A DNA stretch of 64,000 nt from assembly GCF_018917525.1 (NCBI RefSeq), contig NZ_JAHLOS010000015.1:1-64000 (forward strand). Reading direction: 5' to 3'. Numbering within the stretch: position 1 is the stretch's first letter; the number at the start of each line of letters is the position of its first letter. Of this stretch, positions 34,522 to 42,663 are shown one piece after another. The stretch comes from Enterococcus raffinosus. Its GTDB lineage: Bacteria; Bacillota; Bacilli; Lactobacillales; Enterococcaceae. Below the pieces are notes generated by a model. That model did not search any database. It saw only the letters and a list, made by a program, of their open reading frames with translations, and had not been told where the DNA came from. The position numbers and the translations under genes were made by a program.

Positions 34522-35343
34522 ATGGAGTTGAAAAATATCAGATTTGAAGAAATAGAAAGAGATAAATTTTATGTATCTGTTCTTCAAAATGCTCATAACA
34601 TAAATCTAAAAAAAATTTTATTAAGCAAAGACGCAGATTTAATTGAAACTGTGCTTTCTTTCTTTCAAAGGAATAAGGATAACGGTGAAAGATTACGAAA
34701 TGAATTAATTCGAATGGATGAAGAGTTGGAATTACGAAAAATAATTTATGGCGATGATTCTGACGCATATTTGCGAATGGTTAAACTTAAGAGGACTTTA
34801 AGTTTAATCTATCAGTTCAATTATGAGGAATTTAAAAGATTTAGAAGTAATTTTGTTGAATATGTTGCTTTTGTGTATTTTTCTGTAGTTGCACCGTTTG
34901 TAAAAAATAAATTAAGTAAAAGAAGACGCTTCTTTCATGAACCCAAAATTTATTATAAGACTAGCAAAGATTTAGGGAAATCTATCAGTGTAAATGCGCA
35001 AGAAGATGAAAAAGTGCTAATTGGTAATGGTGATAATTTAGTGGATTTGATTCATGTAAATAAAGAAGAGTTATCTATTGATATTTGTGAATGTAAGGCT
35101 GATTTAAACCATTTTTTATTGCACCTAAAAAATATAGATTCAGATAATCCAGATTGTAAAAAGAGTTTAAAAAAATGGTTTTACATGAACAATGTTCAAA
35201 ATTTTTTTAATGAAAATGTATCTGGATGTAGCGCTAAGCTTTATTTCTTCACATTTGCCGATACCATCAACAACGCAGAACAAGTAAAAGATGAAGCTAC
35301 TATTATTACTTCAACTAAAATATGTTCAGCATTTTGTATTTAA
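34522..35343 (+). CDS. PD-(D/E)XK nuclease-like protein, possibly truncated at its 3' end
   Basis: 273 residues; its ATG directly abuts the SecB-like stop codon. After a helical N-terminal region (about 1-130) comes a block NLVDLIHVNKEELSIDICECKADLNHFLLHL (about 173-203). There Asp, then ECK (ExK) on the next strand fit a PD-(D/E)XK active site, followed by a strand-rich KLYFFTFADTINN. The frame ends in TKICSAFCI only 10 bases before an IS1380 left end at 35354, so the natural C-terminus may have been lost. I infer the effector (nuclease/toxin) of the module. No homologue was recognised, and the nuclease call is motif-level only. Confidence 0.55.
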   Translation: MELKNIRFEEIERDKFYVSVLQNAHNINLKKILLSKDADLIETVLSFFQRNKDNGERLRNELIRMDEELELRKIIYGDDSDAYLRMVKLKRTLSLIYQFNYEEFKRFRSNFVEYVAFVYFSVVAPFVKNKLSKRRRFFHEPKIYYKTSKDLGKSISVNAQEDEKVLIGNGDNLVDLIHVNKEELSIDICECKADLNHFLLHLKNIDSDNPDCKKSLKKWFYMNNVQNFFNENVSGCSAKLYFFTFADTINNAEQVKDEATIITSTKICSAFCI

Positions 35344-35353
35344 TAGTTTATTA

Positions 35354-35424
35354 CCTGAAAAATTCATACTTACTCGAAGATCCGTTGGAAAGATTAAACT
35401 GCCAATGATTCTTCGATTTTTTTG
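35354..35424 (+). repeat. Orphan left end of the IS1380-family element
   Basis: CCTGAAAAATTCATACTTAC and the next 50 bases match the left end at 31585-31655 at roughly 85-90 percent by eye, including the TCGAAG...CTTCGA hairpin, in the same orientation. No transposase sequence follows. Together with the element at 31.6-33.2 kb it brackets the SecB-like module. Confidence 0.75.
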
Positions 35425-36254
35425 GCTCTAAGTCAAATCGTGTTGTTTTCGTTAAATCACTGAAAAGAAATGCTTCGGCGTTTCCTTTTTTTCTTTTTGT
35501 TTTTTTGTTCAAATAATGGGCTCTTCGTCAATGAGTGTTGGTGAAGAGCCTGGACAGTTTGATCCCAAATTAACAGTTATTTTGGAAACTCACTAACTAA
35601 TCCTACAAATTGAAACCTGTTGTATCCTAAATCGGTTTTATTTTCTTAATATTATGATTCATCCCCCAGAAGTCATCTCTAAAAGAAACAAGGATAAACA
35701 ACTGGGACTCATTAGCAAATTTTAGCTTATATCAGAGGTTAAATCTCCATTTCTCACAACTTGGCAAAATTATTTTGGGATTGGGAAACCGACTATTTAC
35801 TTTTTTGCTTTTTGGGAGTGAATCATATTATGCCACTTTAATAGTATTTGATTTCATACTCCCAATCCACCCAAATTTTTATCTATTCAGTAAAGGATAT
35901 TTATGCTCATGTTAGCACTCGTCAGATAAAAGAAACCAACAATAGCTTCGCGAATTTCATGACAATATCTGATCAAAAAAGCAGATTCCCTCTATTAAAT
36001 GGTCTGCTAAACATTGGCTTAACATTGTTTTCATTTTCCCTCAGAGTTGGTGTTTTTAAGATCATTTTGAGGATTCAGTGTTTCCTAATATTGCTTAATT
36101 GTACTTGCAGCAAGAGATTGATGCTTTGGTATAATCAGAAAAATCACTAATTTTTCTACAGTTGGTAATTGTGAGCGGAACTCTTAATGACTATTTTCTA
36201 CCCTAAAAAGCAATAATCGGGATAGAATAAAGCAAAGTGGGGTAAAAAAAGAGA
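35425..36254. other. Non-coding accessory stretch
   Basis: About 830 bases with no gene I can defend. It contains a hairpin GGCTCTTC...GAAGAGCC (35519-35550) without a T-run. The short open frames here look random. Confidence 0.5.
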
Positions 36255-36557
36255 CTGTTCAATCATTCGCTGACGCCTCTTTCTAAAGCTGATATCGTTA
36301 TTTTAGCACCTGAGCTAAGCCAGAAAACAATCGAAAGAAGATTGACTGATTTGGTAAAAGCAGCACGTATCCAGAAAATTGGCGCTGGTCGCTCTACCGC
36401 ATACATCAGTAAAAGTAATGCCTCAACAAAAATATCTACCCCAACTCAGTTGTTTTGGGGTAGATATTTTTATTCTGAGTCAGATAAAGTCTTTAGTCGT
36501 TCTAACAAGGTGTTACTTTTCGAATTAAATACGTTTGCATCATGTGTAGACGGATAA
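36255..36557 (+). pseudogene. Fragment of a winged-helix protein (possibly the C-terminus of a Fic-type protein)
   Basis: The frame is open after a TAA at 36243. It encodes SLTPLSKADIVILAPELSQK followed by TIERRLTDLVKAARIQKIG and AGRSTAYI, a winged-helix DNA-binding motif of the kind found at the C-terminus of Fic-domain and related proteins. No start codon with a ribosome binding site and no upstream domain is present, so this is a leftover. The terminator at 36432 interrupts the frame's tail. Confidence 0.4.
36432..36471 (+). terminator. Intrinsic terminator
   Basis: ATCTACCCCAA, 8-base loop, TTTTGGGGTAGAT, then ATTTTTATT. A strong stem with a T-run on the plus strand, probably the terminator of the lost gene whose fragment lies just before it. 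Confidence 0.8.
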
Positions 36558-36577
36558 AAAATATTTTTCTCTGTAAT

Positions 36578-36859
36578 TCATCCTCGAAAGAATGATTCAG
36601 CCCAACAGCCATAACCTATTGAACATAATAATACTAGGCTTGCTATAACTAATCTTAAATTAAAATTCAAACTCCCCTTAACACTAGAAACTAAGATAAT
36701 TGCTAAGAACGTAAAAAAAAGAAAGAAAGCCCCCATAAAGCAAGTAAAAATATACCCCTTTTTCTTCCACTGATTTTTAGCATGAAGTTTTTTATATAAA
36801 AATATCCCTATTACACCAAAACGCCAAAATATTGCAGAATCACTCGGTTTATTTTTCAT
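36578..36859 (-). CDS. Small membrane protein, candidate bacteriocin immunity protein
   Basis: 93 residues from the ATG at 36859 (AAAGGAG 7 bases upstream). Basic N-terminus, then hydrophobic segments about 14-24, 40-63 and 69-86 (YIFTCFMGAFFLFFTFLAIILVSS; LRLVIASLVLLCSIGYGC). It lies directly downstream of the bacteriocin precursor gene on the same strand with a 114-base gap, the usual position and character of an immunity protein. I do not recognise a family, so immunity is inferred from context. Confidence 0.55.
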   Translation of the reverse strand: MKNKPSDSAIFWRFGVIGIFLYKKLHAKNQWKKKGYIFTCFMGAFFLFFTFLAIILVSSVKGSLNFNLRLVIASLVLLCSIGYGCWAESFFRG

Positions 36860-36973
36860 TTTACCGCTCCTTTCCAAATCCTTAATCTTCTAAGGACTAA
36901 TTTCCCGCGGGTCTTCTACATTAAAACTAGTAGTAGCTTCGCGTGATTCTATAGAATGGACTATTAGATTACA

Positions 36974-37165
36974 TTAATGCCAACCATGTTGAGGTTTTTT
37001 ATTATATCCCCATTTAACACATGAGCCTAAAAATCCTACGACACCTCCGTCAAAGCCGCCGGTTACTGCTCCACCTACTGTGTTAATAGCACAATTTACA
37101 TCAGCATTGCCACCACCGATAATTTTTTGCATTTCTTGAACATTCATTTCTTTAATATTTTGCAT
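36974..37165 (-). CDS. Class II bacteriocin precursor with double-glycine leader
   Basis: 63 residues. The leader MQNIKEMNVQEMQKIIGG is of the double-glycine type and closely resembles that of enterocin B (MQNVKELSTKEMKQIIGG, from memory), with cleavage expected after Gly18. The mature peptide of about 45 residues (GNADVNCAINTVGG...) is Gly-rich with two Cys (25 and 49) that could form a disulfide, and a basic/aromatic tail KWGYNKKPQHGWH. AAGGAG lies 11 bases before the ATG. No peptidase-ABC exporter or regulatory peptide gene is in the window, so export would depend on machinery elsewhere. Confidence 0.8.
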   Translation of the reverse strand: MQNIKEMNVQEMQKIIGGGNADVNCAINTVGGAVTGGFDGGVVGFLGSCVKWGYNKKPQHGWH

Positions 37166-37375
37166 GTTATAACACGCTCCTTCTAATTATTTTTAATACG
37201 AAATGAATGTATCATAGTATTTTTATCTATAGGGAAAACCTTCCTGAACCTTAGGTATTTCATCTTGAACGAGTTATTTCGTTGGACCAAACGAGGACTA
37301 AAAGCCTATTTGTTCGATATTCCCAACTGAAAACAAAATAGTCATTCAGAAATAAGAAGCCTTCACCCAAAAATT

Positions 37376-37966
37376 TCACTCATCCCGCTCTTCAAACTCC
37401 AACAGATAATGATCAATCTGACCGTTTTCTATGATCTTCATTTCGATCATATCCCATTCCTTATGGTTCAGGAGTTTTTGAACGAGCTCGTTTTCGATCT
37501 CCGCTTTCGTTATCGTACCGACATCATAATAATCTATCTCAAATAGGTCATCGATTTTATTTCCTTCTTCATCTTCTTCATAGCTTGAGAAAATGACGTA
37601 ATTGACCACAATCTCATTGTCCCTTCGTGCATGTCTCACTAATTCATCTAAGAGCACGATTTCACAGCCAAAATACCTCAATACCTCTTCTATTTCTTCG
37701 TCACACCAATTGTAGTGGGGTTCATTTTTTTCAAGAATTTGTTGAATTTCTTCTTTTTGTTCTTCAGTTAGTGATTCGTAAGTAATCTTACTATCGATCG
37801 TTCCATCTGCATCGCTTTTTTGTTCAACTCTATATAAAACGTTTCTATTTCGGTCTAGTATATTGAACTTTAATGCCCTTTGACCGTTCAACAGCGTGAT
37901 CCAAATTGCGCGTTCTGATCGATACCCGCCATAAGTTAATTGTGTTTTTTGATATTCTACTGTCAC
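37376..37966 (-). CDS. Unknown protein, paralogue of the 40372 gene
   Basis: 196 residues from a GTG at 37966 with AAGGAGG 8 bases upstream; a longer frame to 38011 is unsupported. An N-terminal strand-rich part (YGGYRSERAIWITLLNGQRALKFNILDRNRNVLYRVE) resembles that of the 40372 gene (YGEYQVGRIIMVTTLKGETTLKFNVLNKSGDILYKF). So do the acidic middle with EIQQIL / DIQQIF and the end MIEMKIIENGQIDHYLLEF / VIKLKIVENGELKCYRITL. Cytoplasmic, very acidic. I do not recognise the family. The two copies flank the AbiE operon. Confidence 0.7.
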   Translation of the reverse strand: MTVEYQKTQLTYGGYRSERAIWITLLNGQRALKFNILDRNRNVLYRVEQKSDADGTIDSKITYESLTEEQKEEIQQILEKNEPHYNWCDEEIEEVLRYFGCEIVLLDELVRHARRDNEIVVNYVIFSSYEEDEEGNKIDDLFEIDYYDVGTITKAEIENELVQKLLNHKEWDMIEMKIIENGQIDHYLLEFEERDE

Positions 37967-38106
37967 CTTTTCATCCTCCTTAACAACAGTTTTCCCGTCA
38001 TTATTATACAATGAGACAATCGATAAGGACTAGCTGATTTCACGATATAAAAACCCCAATTACGATTTATTTTTAAACAAAATGACTTCGTTTCTAAGAA
38101 TTGAAC

Positions 38107-38141
38107 TAAAAAATATGCGGCGCACAGAACGCGCCGCATAT
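38107..38141 (-). terminator. Terminator downstream of the AbiE/ssb-remnant region
   Basis: An 11-base perfect stem ATATGCGGCGC/GCGCCGCATAT with a 7-base loop, followed on the minus strand by TTTTTTAG. Confidence 0.85.
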
Positions 38142-38214
38142 CGGACTAAGTTTTATTCGAATTCCTCTTCACCAACACGATTTTATACGAAAGCTTCCTT
38201 GAATAATAGTGATC

Positions 38215-38383
38215 ATTTTCGCCATATTACACAATTGATAAAATCAGCGTCTCGATTTCCTGACTAATTGGTAAAATTTCTGTTTGCTGCTAATGTAACG
38301 GTTGCTATAGAATTCCCGTCAGGTATAATACGTAAATCTAGATCTTTCATTAAACGGGCAACTAGCACGACATTGTTTATCAT
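38215..38383 (-). pseudogene. Single-stranded DNA-binding protein remnant
   Basis: From the ATG at 38383 the frame reads [18 protein letters not shown], then [21 protein letters not shown], a TAG stop, and continues in frame SGNRDADFINCVIWRK before a TGA. That is the N-terminal OB-fold of SSB (compare [18 protein letters not shown]... ADFINCVIWRK). Sequence beyond is shifted and shortened. Plasmids, phages and integrative elements carry such ssb genes, so it marks a decayed mobile element here. Confidence 0.8.
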
Positions 38384-38412
38384 GATTACCGCTCTATTTT
38401 ATTAAAATGATG

Positions 38413-39276
38413 TTATCTTTTTCGCTGGTCTGAGATTTTTTCTTGTTCGATACATTCGTTTAGAATCTGTTTGATTGAATCCACTGTTTCATCATAGGAA
38501 ATATCTTTAGCGAACGGATTTTCTTTTTTATATTTATCCCATCGATCTTTTAATTCTGTACTATTAGCAATAGATTCCATGGATCTATCGTAGTATGATT
38601 CTAATTTCTCTAAGTTTCCTCTTTTCGAAAAAGTATTTCTCACACTTTTGTATAATGATTTTTGATCAATCTCTTCTAACTTAGGAATCGTATATAAATC
38701 ATAAAAATCTTTAGCTCGTGAATTATCCACTCCAAAACTTAGTGTTGCGCTCAATTTTTCTGCGATTATTTGTTCGATTGGATATGCTGGGATTTCTATT
38801 ATTTTGTCTTCAAACATCAACTTATGTTTATGCTTTGTTACTTCAGGTAAAATGGAGTCTCCTGTTGTTAAATCCATTTTAAAGGGAACACGTGTATTTT
38901 CTAAATAGCCAAATAATTTCACTTGGAAGCCAGGATAATAATCTGCCTCTCTTGTTTCTGAAATACTCTTAATCTCAAATTTTATTCCTTCCTTTGTCGA
39001 CTGTTTAACTAAATCATTAAACACTTTTAAAATATTTTCTTCAGTAGCTTTGAATCTTCGAATAGTCGTATCAATATCAATTGTGGATCTTGTATTGATT
39101 CCATACTTCGAACCCAATAAGAAACCACCTTTTAGAATAAAATCGTCTTGATAAGAAGACTCTGCGATTTTCTCTAAAAATTTATCCATCATGTAGTGAC
39201 GCTGCACAAGTTGTGGATTCAATCCTGTTTCTCTCGCAACATTTCTGGTTTTAGCTGAAAACTGAGTTGGTGTCAT
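38413..39276 (-). CDS. abiEii: AbiEii toxin, nucleotidyltransferase
   Basis: 287 residues from the ATG at 39276 (AAAGGA spaced 8 bases; an ATG two codons upstream is too close). Nucleotidyltransferase motifs of the AbiEii/AbiGii family: ILKGGFLLGSKYGINTRSTIDIDTTI (the GS and DxD equivalents) and, later, the conserved IIAEKLSATLSFGVDNSRAKDFYDLY. It acts in the cytoplasm as the toxin of a type IV toxin-antitoxin system that causes abortive infection; relatives such as MenT modify tRNA. It starts 16 bases after the antitoxin gene ends. The length fits the family (about 290-300). Confidence 0.92.
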   Translation of the reverse strand: MTPTQFSAKTRNVARETGLNPQLVQRHYMMDKFLEKIAESSYQDDFILKGGFLLGSKYGINTRSTIDIDTTIRRFKATEENILKVFNDLVKQSTKEGIKFEIKSISETREADYYPGFQVKLFGYLENTRVPFKMDLTTGDSILPEVTKHKHKLMFEDKIIEIPAYPIEQIIAEKLSATLSFGVDNSRAKDFYDLYTIPKLEEIDQKSLYKSVRNTFSKRGNLEKLESYYDRSMESIANSTELKDRWDKYKKENPFAKDISYDETVDSIKQILNECIEQEKISDQRKR

Positions 39277-39292
39277 AATCATTATCCTTTCA

Positions 39293-39886
39293 TCAATATA
39301 GAGCTTCCATATAATTAGCTAATCTCGGATCTACATTCAATTTCTCCCTGTATTCTCTCAATTTCATTGGATCGCGATCCTTTTCACGCATATAGTCTTT
39401 TAAGGCATCTAGCTTGGTTTCAAACGTGGCATTATATCGAGGGTTCCACATATCACAAATTGTTCTTTCTTTATTGTATACTCGAATCGGATTCCCTTGA
39501 TATGAGTTAATTTCAATTACTCCTAAATCAAAAACTTTGTCCTTAACTTTATGGATACGTACAAATTCTTCCTCTAAATATTTTCTCTGAATATGATAAT
39601 TTGAAGGGACTGACAAATGAATTTTTTTAGGAATATTTGTAGAAAGAGAATACAAATCTAAGGCTGTTTCATGTGAGAATACCCCCTTTGAAAACCTACA
39701 CTGAATCATATACAGTTCATCTACTCCATGTCCGTCAAGTACATAATACCCTCTAGTAATTCGTACAAGTTTTCCCGTCTCTACTAAACGCTGGACTGTT
39801 GCCCCTGCAATTCCTTCAGTTCTTGCCTCTCTCATTGAAAGATTCCCGTCTCTCTTTTCTAATAGCTGAAATAGTTTATCTTTCAA
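39293..39886 (-). CDS. abiEi: AbiEi antitoxin/repressor
   Basis: 197 residues from a TTG at 39886 with AAGGGGGG about 6 bases upstream. N-terminal winged helix-turn-helix (MKDKLFQLLEKRDGNLSMRE ... GATVQRLVETGKLVRITRGYYVL) followed by the AbiEi domain with FSHETALDLYSLSTNIPKKIHLSVP, GNPIRVYNKERTICDMW and a helical end (KLDALKDYMRE). Family members repress their own promoter by binding inverted repeats and neutralise AbiEii. A perfect 16-base inverted repeat straddles the -10 box just upstream. It is in an operon with the toxin gene. Confidence 0.92.
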   Translation of the reverse strand: MKDKLFQLLEKRDGNLSMREARTEGIAGATVQRLVETGKLVRITRGYYVLDGHGVDELYMIQCRFSKGVFSHETALDLYSLSTNIPKKIHLSVPSNYHIQRKYLEEEFVRIHKVKDKVFDLGVIEINSYQGNPIRVYNKERTICDMWNPRYNATFETKLDALKDYMREKDRDPMKLREYREKLNVDPRLANYMEALY

Positions 39887-39905
39887 AGATATCCCCCCTT
39901 ATACA

Positions 39906-39953
39906 TTACATTTAAACCCTCTAAATTATATCATGAGGGTTTAAATGTAACAA
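39906..39953 (-). promoter_or_regulatory. AbiE promoter with AbiEi operator
   Basis: Perfect inverted repeats TTACATTTAAACCCTC (39906-39921) and GAGGGTTTAAATGTAA (39935-39950). On the minus strand TTGTTA (39953-39948) and TATAAT (39930-39925) are spaced by 17 bases. The -10 therefore lies between the operator arms, and a bound dimer would block the promoter. This fits AbiEi autorepression. Confidence 0.85.
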
Positions 39954-40189
39954 TAGGTCTTATCTGTCTAAATCTATCTCTCTTCATAATTGTTGTTGAC
40001 ACTTTAATCCTGAAGCTTCTGTTTAATTTTTTGCTTCATTAATCTTTGATTTTTCTGCTTGTAAATCAACTTCTAATAAATGTACAATGAATGTTTTTAT
40101 ATTCATCAAGAAAGATTCATGTGTTCCTTGTTTACTACCGATTCTTTTCAGATAAGATTCTCAGTTATAGGAACTTTGAAAACATAATA

Positions 40190-40291
40190 AAAAAGACCGA
40201 ACACCATGATTCGTGTTCGATCCTTTAAACTCAACCAAGCCGCTCCAAAACGCTCGCTATCTCAGTCAGGGCTTCTGGGTCGGTTTCAGTG
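40190..40291 (-). pseudogene. Displaced 3' end of queG with its terminator
   Basis: The minus strand encodes TETDPEALTEIASVLERLG and a stop, matching the last residues of the queG product at 41294 ([19 protein letters not shown]). The hairpin GAACAC...GTGTTC with TTTTTT follows. It looks like the end of another queG allele left about 1 kb downstream of the real one. Just below it (about 40030-40180) the minus strand also encodes ESYLKRIGSKQGTHESFLMN continuing to a stop, a fragment of an unrecognised protein. Confidence 0.75.
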
Positions 40292-40371
40292 GTCCCCCCT
40301 TAATCCACTCCCGTATAGATAGGTAAGGAATGCCTAAACAAATGCCTTATTAGCGCTAAGCACTCTGATAT

Positions 40372-40926
40372 TCAGGCTGCTTCCAAAGTTATCCGATAAC
40401 ACTTTAGTTCACCATTTTCTACTATCTTCAGCTTGATTACATCCGAATCCTCTTTTGCCAACAGCTTCGGCATTAAATAGGTCCCGATGATTTCTTGCTC
40501 TGAAGTTCCTTCTTCAAAAAACTCTAGTTTGTTTGAAACTGCTCCTGTTTGCTCCGTGCTTGAATAGAAGGAGTAGCTGATCACCGTGTCATTGTCGCTT
40601 TTTCCATATTTCAGCATTTCAGAATTATCCACTAGCTCCAATCCGAAAATACCTAACGTGTCCTCTAAACTACACTCTCCCCACTCAGTCTCATTGTTGC
40701 TAAAAATCTGCTGAATGTCTTCTATATCATTCGAGGATAGCGCTTCGGCAATCACTTCAAAATTATCTGCCGCCATATTTTGTCTAAACTTATACAAAAT
40801 GTCTCCAGACTTGTTCAGGACATTGAATTTAAGTGTCGTTTCACCCTTCAAAGTAGTAACCATAATGATACGCCCAACCTGATACTCACCATAATGCAGC
40901 AATTCCTTCTGAGCCCATATTTTCAT
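40372..40926 (-). CDS. Unknown protein, paralogue of the 37376 gene
   Basis: 184 residues, ATG with AGGGGGA 6 bases upstream. Similar along its whole length to the 37376 gene (LLHYGEYQVGRIIMVTTLKG; TTLKFNVLNKSGDILYKF; DTVISYSFYSS; VIKLKIVENGELKCY). Acidic, cytoplasmic, without motifs I know. It sits between the displaced queG end and the true queG, i.e. inside the inserted accessory segment. The presence of two diverged copies suggests a protein family that multiplies in accessory islands, such as immunity or contact-dependent proteins, but there is no direct evidence. Confidence 0.7.
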   Translation of the reverse strand: MKIWAQKELLHYGEYQVGRIIMVTTLKGETTLKFNVLNKSGDILYKFRQNMAADNFEVIAEALSSNDIEDIQQIFSNNETEWGECSLEDTLGIFGLELVDNSEMLKYGKSDNDTVISYSFYSSTEQTGAVSNKLEFFEEGTSEQEIIGTYLMPKLLAKEDSDVIKLKIVENGELKCYRITLEAA

Positions 40927-41293
40927 GGAACATCCCCCTAGAGTAGCCCTTTTTTTAAGTATAATTCATTTTGAATATCCAGCCTAGATGTTTCATCTAT
41001 AACAAAAATTGTTTTTTTTGAAACATTTTAAAAAATTGGGTAGTTGAGTTTGTTGGAGTGATTTGATGTATATTAAGTCCTTATCGAAAAAAAAAGAGAC
41101 GCCAATATAATTAGCAATCTCAAAAAATCGTTCAGTTTATACTTGGACCATCTGCTTTTCATAAACCTATCCTACAAAACTGGCTGCTAGTTGGAATAAT
41201 GTCCACCGCACGATCCCACCAAGCCGTAATCAGTGCATCAGAGACCTCTGAGACGGGTAGCCCACCAATAACTCGTGTTCAATCTTTTTTTAC
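40927..41293. other. Intergenic region downstream of queG
   Basis: About 365 bases between the 40372 gene and queG. The part next to queG (GATTGAACACGAGTTATTGG on the minus strand) looks like a diverged copy of the terminator arm seen behind the displaced queG end, but its stem is no longer complete. No gene seen. Confidence 0.5.
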
Positions 41294-42436
41294 TTAACTT
41301 AGCCTTTCCAAAACATTTGCTATCTCGGTCAAAACCTCTGAATCAGTCTCCGTATCTTTCAATTTCTGCAACAAACCAATCGTTTCCTCCGGCGCTTTCT
41401 TGCTCAACTGCCCCAATGCCCAAACAGCTGTACCTCGAATAACTGGTCGCTGATCCTGTAGACAGGCTTGGATTTCTGGCAGTGCTTCTTTACCGCCAAG
41501 ATTAGCTAAGGCGATCAGTGCATTGCGCTGCAACGGTTTTTTTCCGCGCCAAGAGCCGGCTAGGTGTCCGAATTGTTCTTTGAATTCGCGATTTGAGATA
41601 GAGAGGAGCGGTGCTAGTTTTGGATGAACCTCATCGATTTTGGGTTCCATCTCTTCGTGAAAATGAAAATCTTTGCCGCGGTTATACGGACAGACAAGCT
41701 GACAAATATCGCAACCGTAGATCACGTTACGCATTTTCTTTCGATATTCCTCCGGCATCATGCCTTTGGTTTGGGTCTGATAGGAAAGACATTTTTTGGC
41801 GTTCATCCGACCGTCTCCCAATAAGGCACCGGTTGGACAGCCAGTAATACAACGTGTGCAATCGCCGCAGCCGTTTGGCACTGGCTGGTCGGGTTCAAAT
41901 TGGATATTCGTGATGATCTCCCCAAGATAGACGAAGGAGCCATATTCTTCCGTGATCAGTAAACCGTTGCGACCGATAAACCCCAGACCCGCTCGTTGCG
42001 CAACTGCTACATCCACTAACTCACCTGTATCGACCTGCGGAGCAAATCGCCATTCCGCTTGAATCTGTTCCGTCTCCGCCTGTTCTTTGATAAAGGCAAT
42101 CAACTTCGTCAATCGTTCTTCTAATATATTGTGATAATCCGTTCCCCACGAAGCACGGGCAAATTGTCCGCGTTTTTCATCACGGGGAACCTTTTCATGA
42201 ATTTTTGTCGGATACGCCAAGGCAATCGCGATGATGCTTTTGGGATCTTCAAAGGTTTCTTCTAGATACAGCCGTTCTTTGATGTTTTGATGTTCAAAGC
42301 CGGATGTATGCCCCAGCGCGCGCTGCTCCAGCAAGGATTCCTCCATATAATCAAAAGGATCAGCTGTTGTAAAGCCGATTTTATCAATCCCAAGCTGCTT
42401 ACTTTCAGCGATGATCCGTTCTTTTAAGGTTTTCAT
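41294..42436 (-). CDS. queG: Epoxyqueuosine reductase
   Basis: 380 residues from the ATG at 42436 (AGGAG about 8 bases upstream). It catalyses the last step of queuosine tRNA modification, reducing epoxyqueuosine with cobalamin and two 4Fe-4S clusters. Visible: the N-terminal cobalamin-binding domain ([14 protein letters not shown]), [23 protein letters not shown], the two ferredoxin cluster motifs [20 protein letters not shown] and [13 protein letters not shown], and a C-terminal HEAT-like repeat ([21 protein letters not shown]). It is apparently monocistronic. Its 3' end is duplicated about 1 kb downstream, and a tandem repeat lies in front of it. Confidence 0.95.
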   Translation of the reverse strand: MKTLKERIIAESKQLGIDKIGFTTADPFDYMEESLLEQRALGHTSGFEHQNIKERLYLEETFEDPKSIIAIALAYPTKIHEKVPRDEKRGQFARASWGTDYHNILEERLTKLIAFIKEQAETEQIQAEWRFAPQVDTGELVDVAVAQRAGLGFIGRNGLLITEEYGSFVYLGEIITNIQFEPDQPVPNGCGDCTRCITGCPTGALLGDGRMNAKKCLSYQTQTKGMMPEEYRKKMRNVIYGCDICQLVCPYNRGKDFHFHEEMEPKIDEVHPKLAPLLSISNREFKEQFGHLAGSWRGKKPLQRNALIALANLGGKEALPEIQACLQDQRPVIRGTAVWALGQLSKKAPEETIGLLQKLKDTETDSEVLTEIANVLERLS

Positions 42437-42445
42437 CGTTCCACT

Positions 42446-42663
42446 CCTAGTTCGTATTAAGGAATTCATTTTTCTAAAAACCGAAAAATGAAGTTGATTC
42501 TCACCACGTATGTCATTCTACTAGACCTGCTAAAGCAGGAAGTAAAACTGAGATCCTAGTTCGTATTAAGGGATTCATTTTTCAAAAACCGAAAAATGAG
42601 TCTGTTTCTCTCCACGTATGTCATTCTACTAGACCTGACAAAGCAGGAAGTAGAGCTGAGATT
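42446..42663. repeat. Tandem duplication of a 109-base unit upstream of queG
   Basis: Units at 42446-42554 and 42555-42663 both read CCTAGTTCGTATTAAG...CATTTTTC...AAAAACCGAAAAATG...CCACGTATGTCATTCTACTA...GACCTG..AAAGCAGGAAGTA, at about 88 percent identity. Each unit contains two small hairpins (CATTTTTC/GAAAAATG and CCTGCTAAAGCAGG). The repeat covers the promoter and leader region of queG. Confidence 0.85.
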
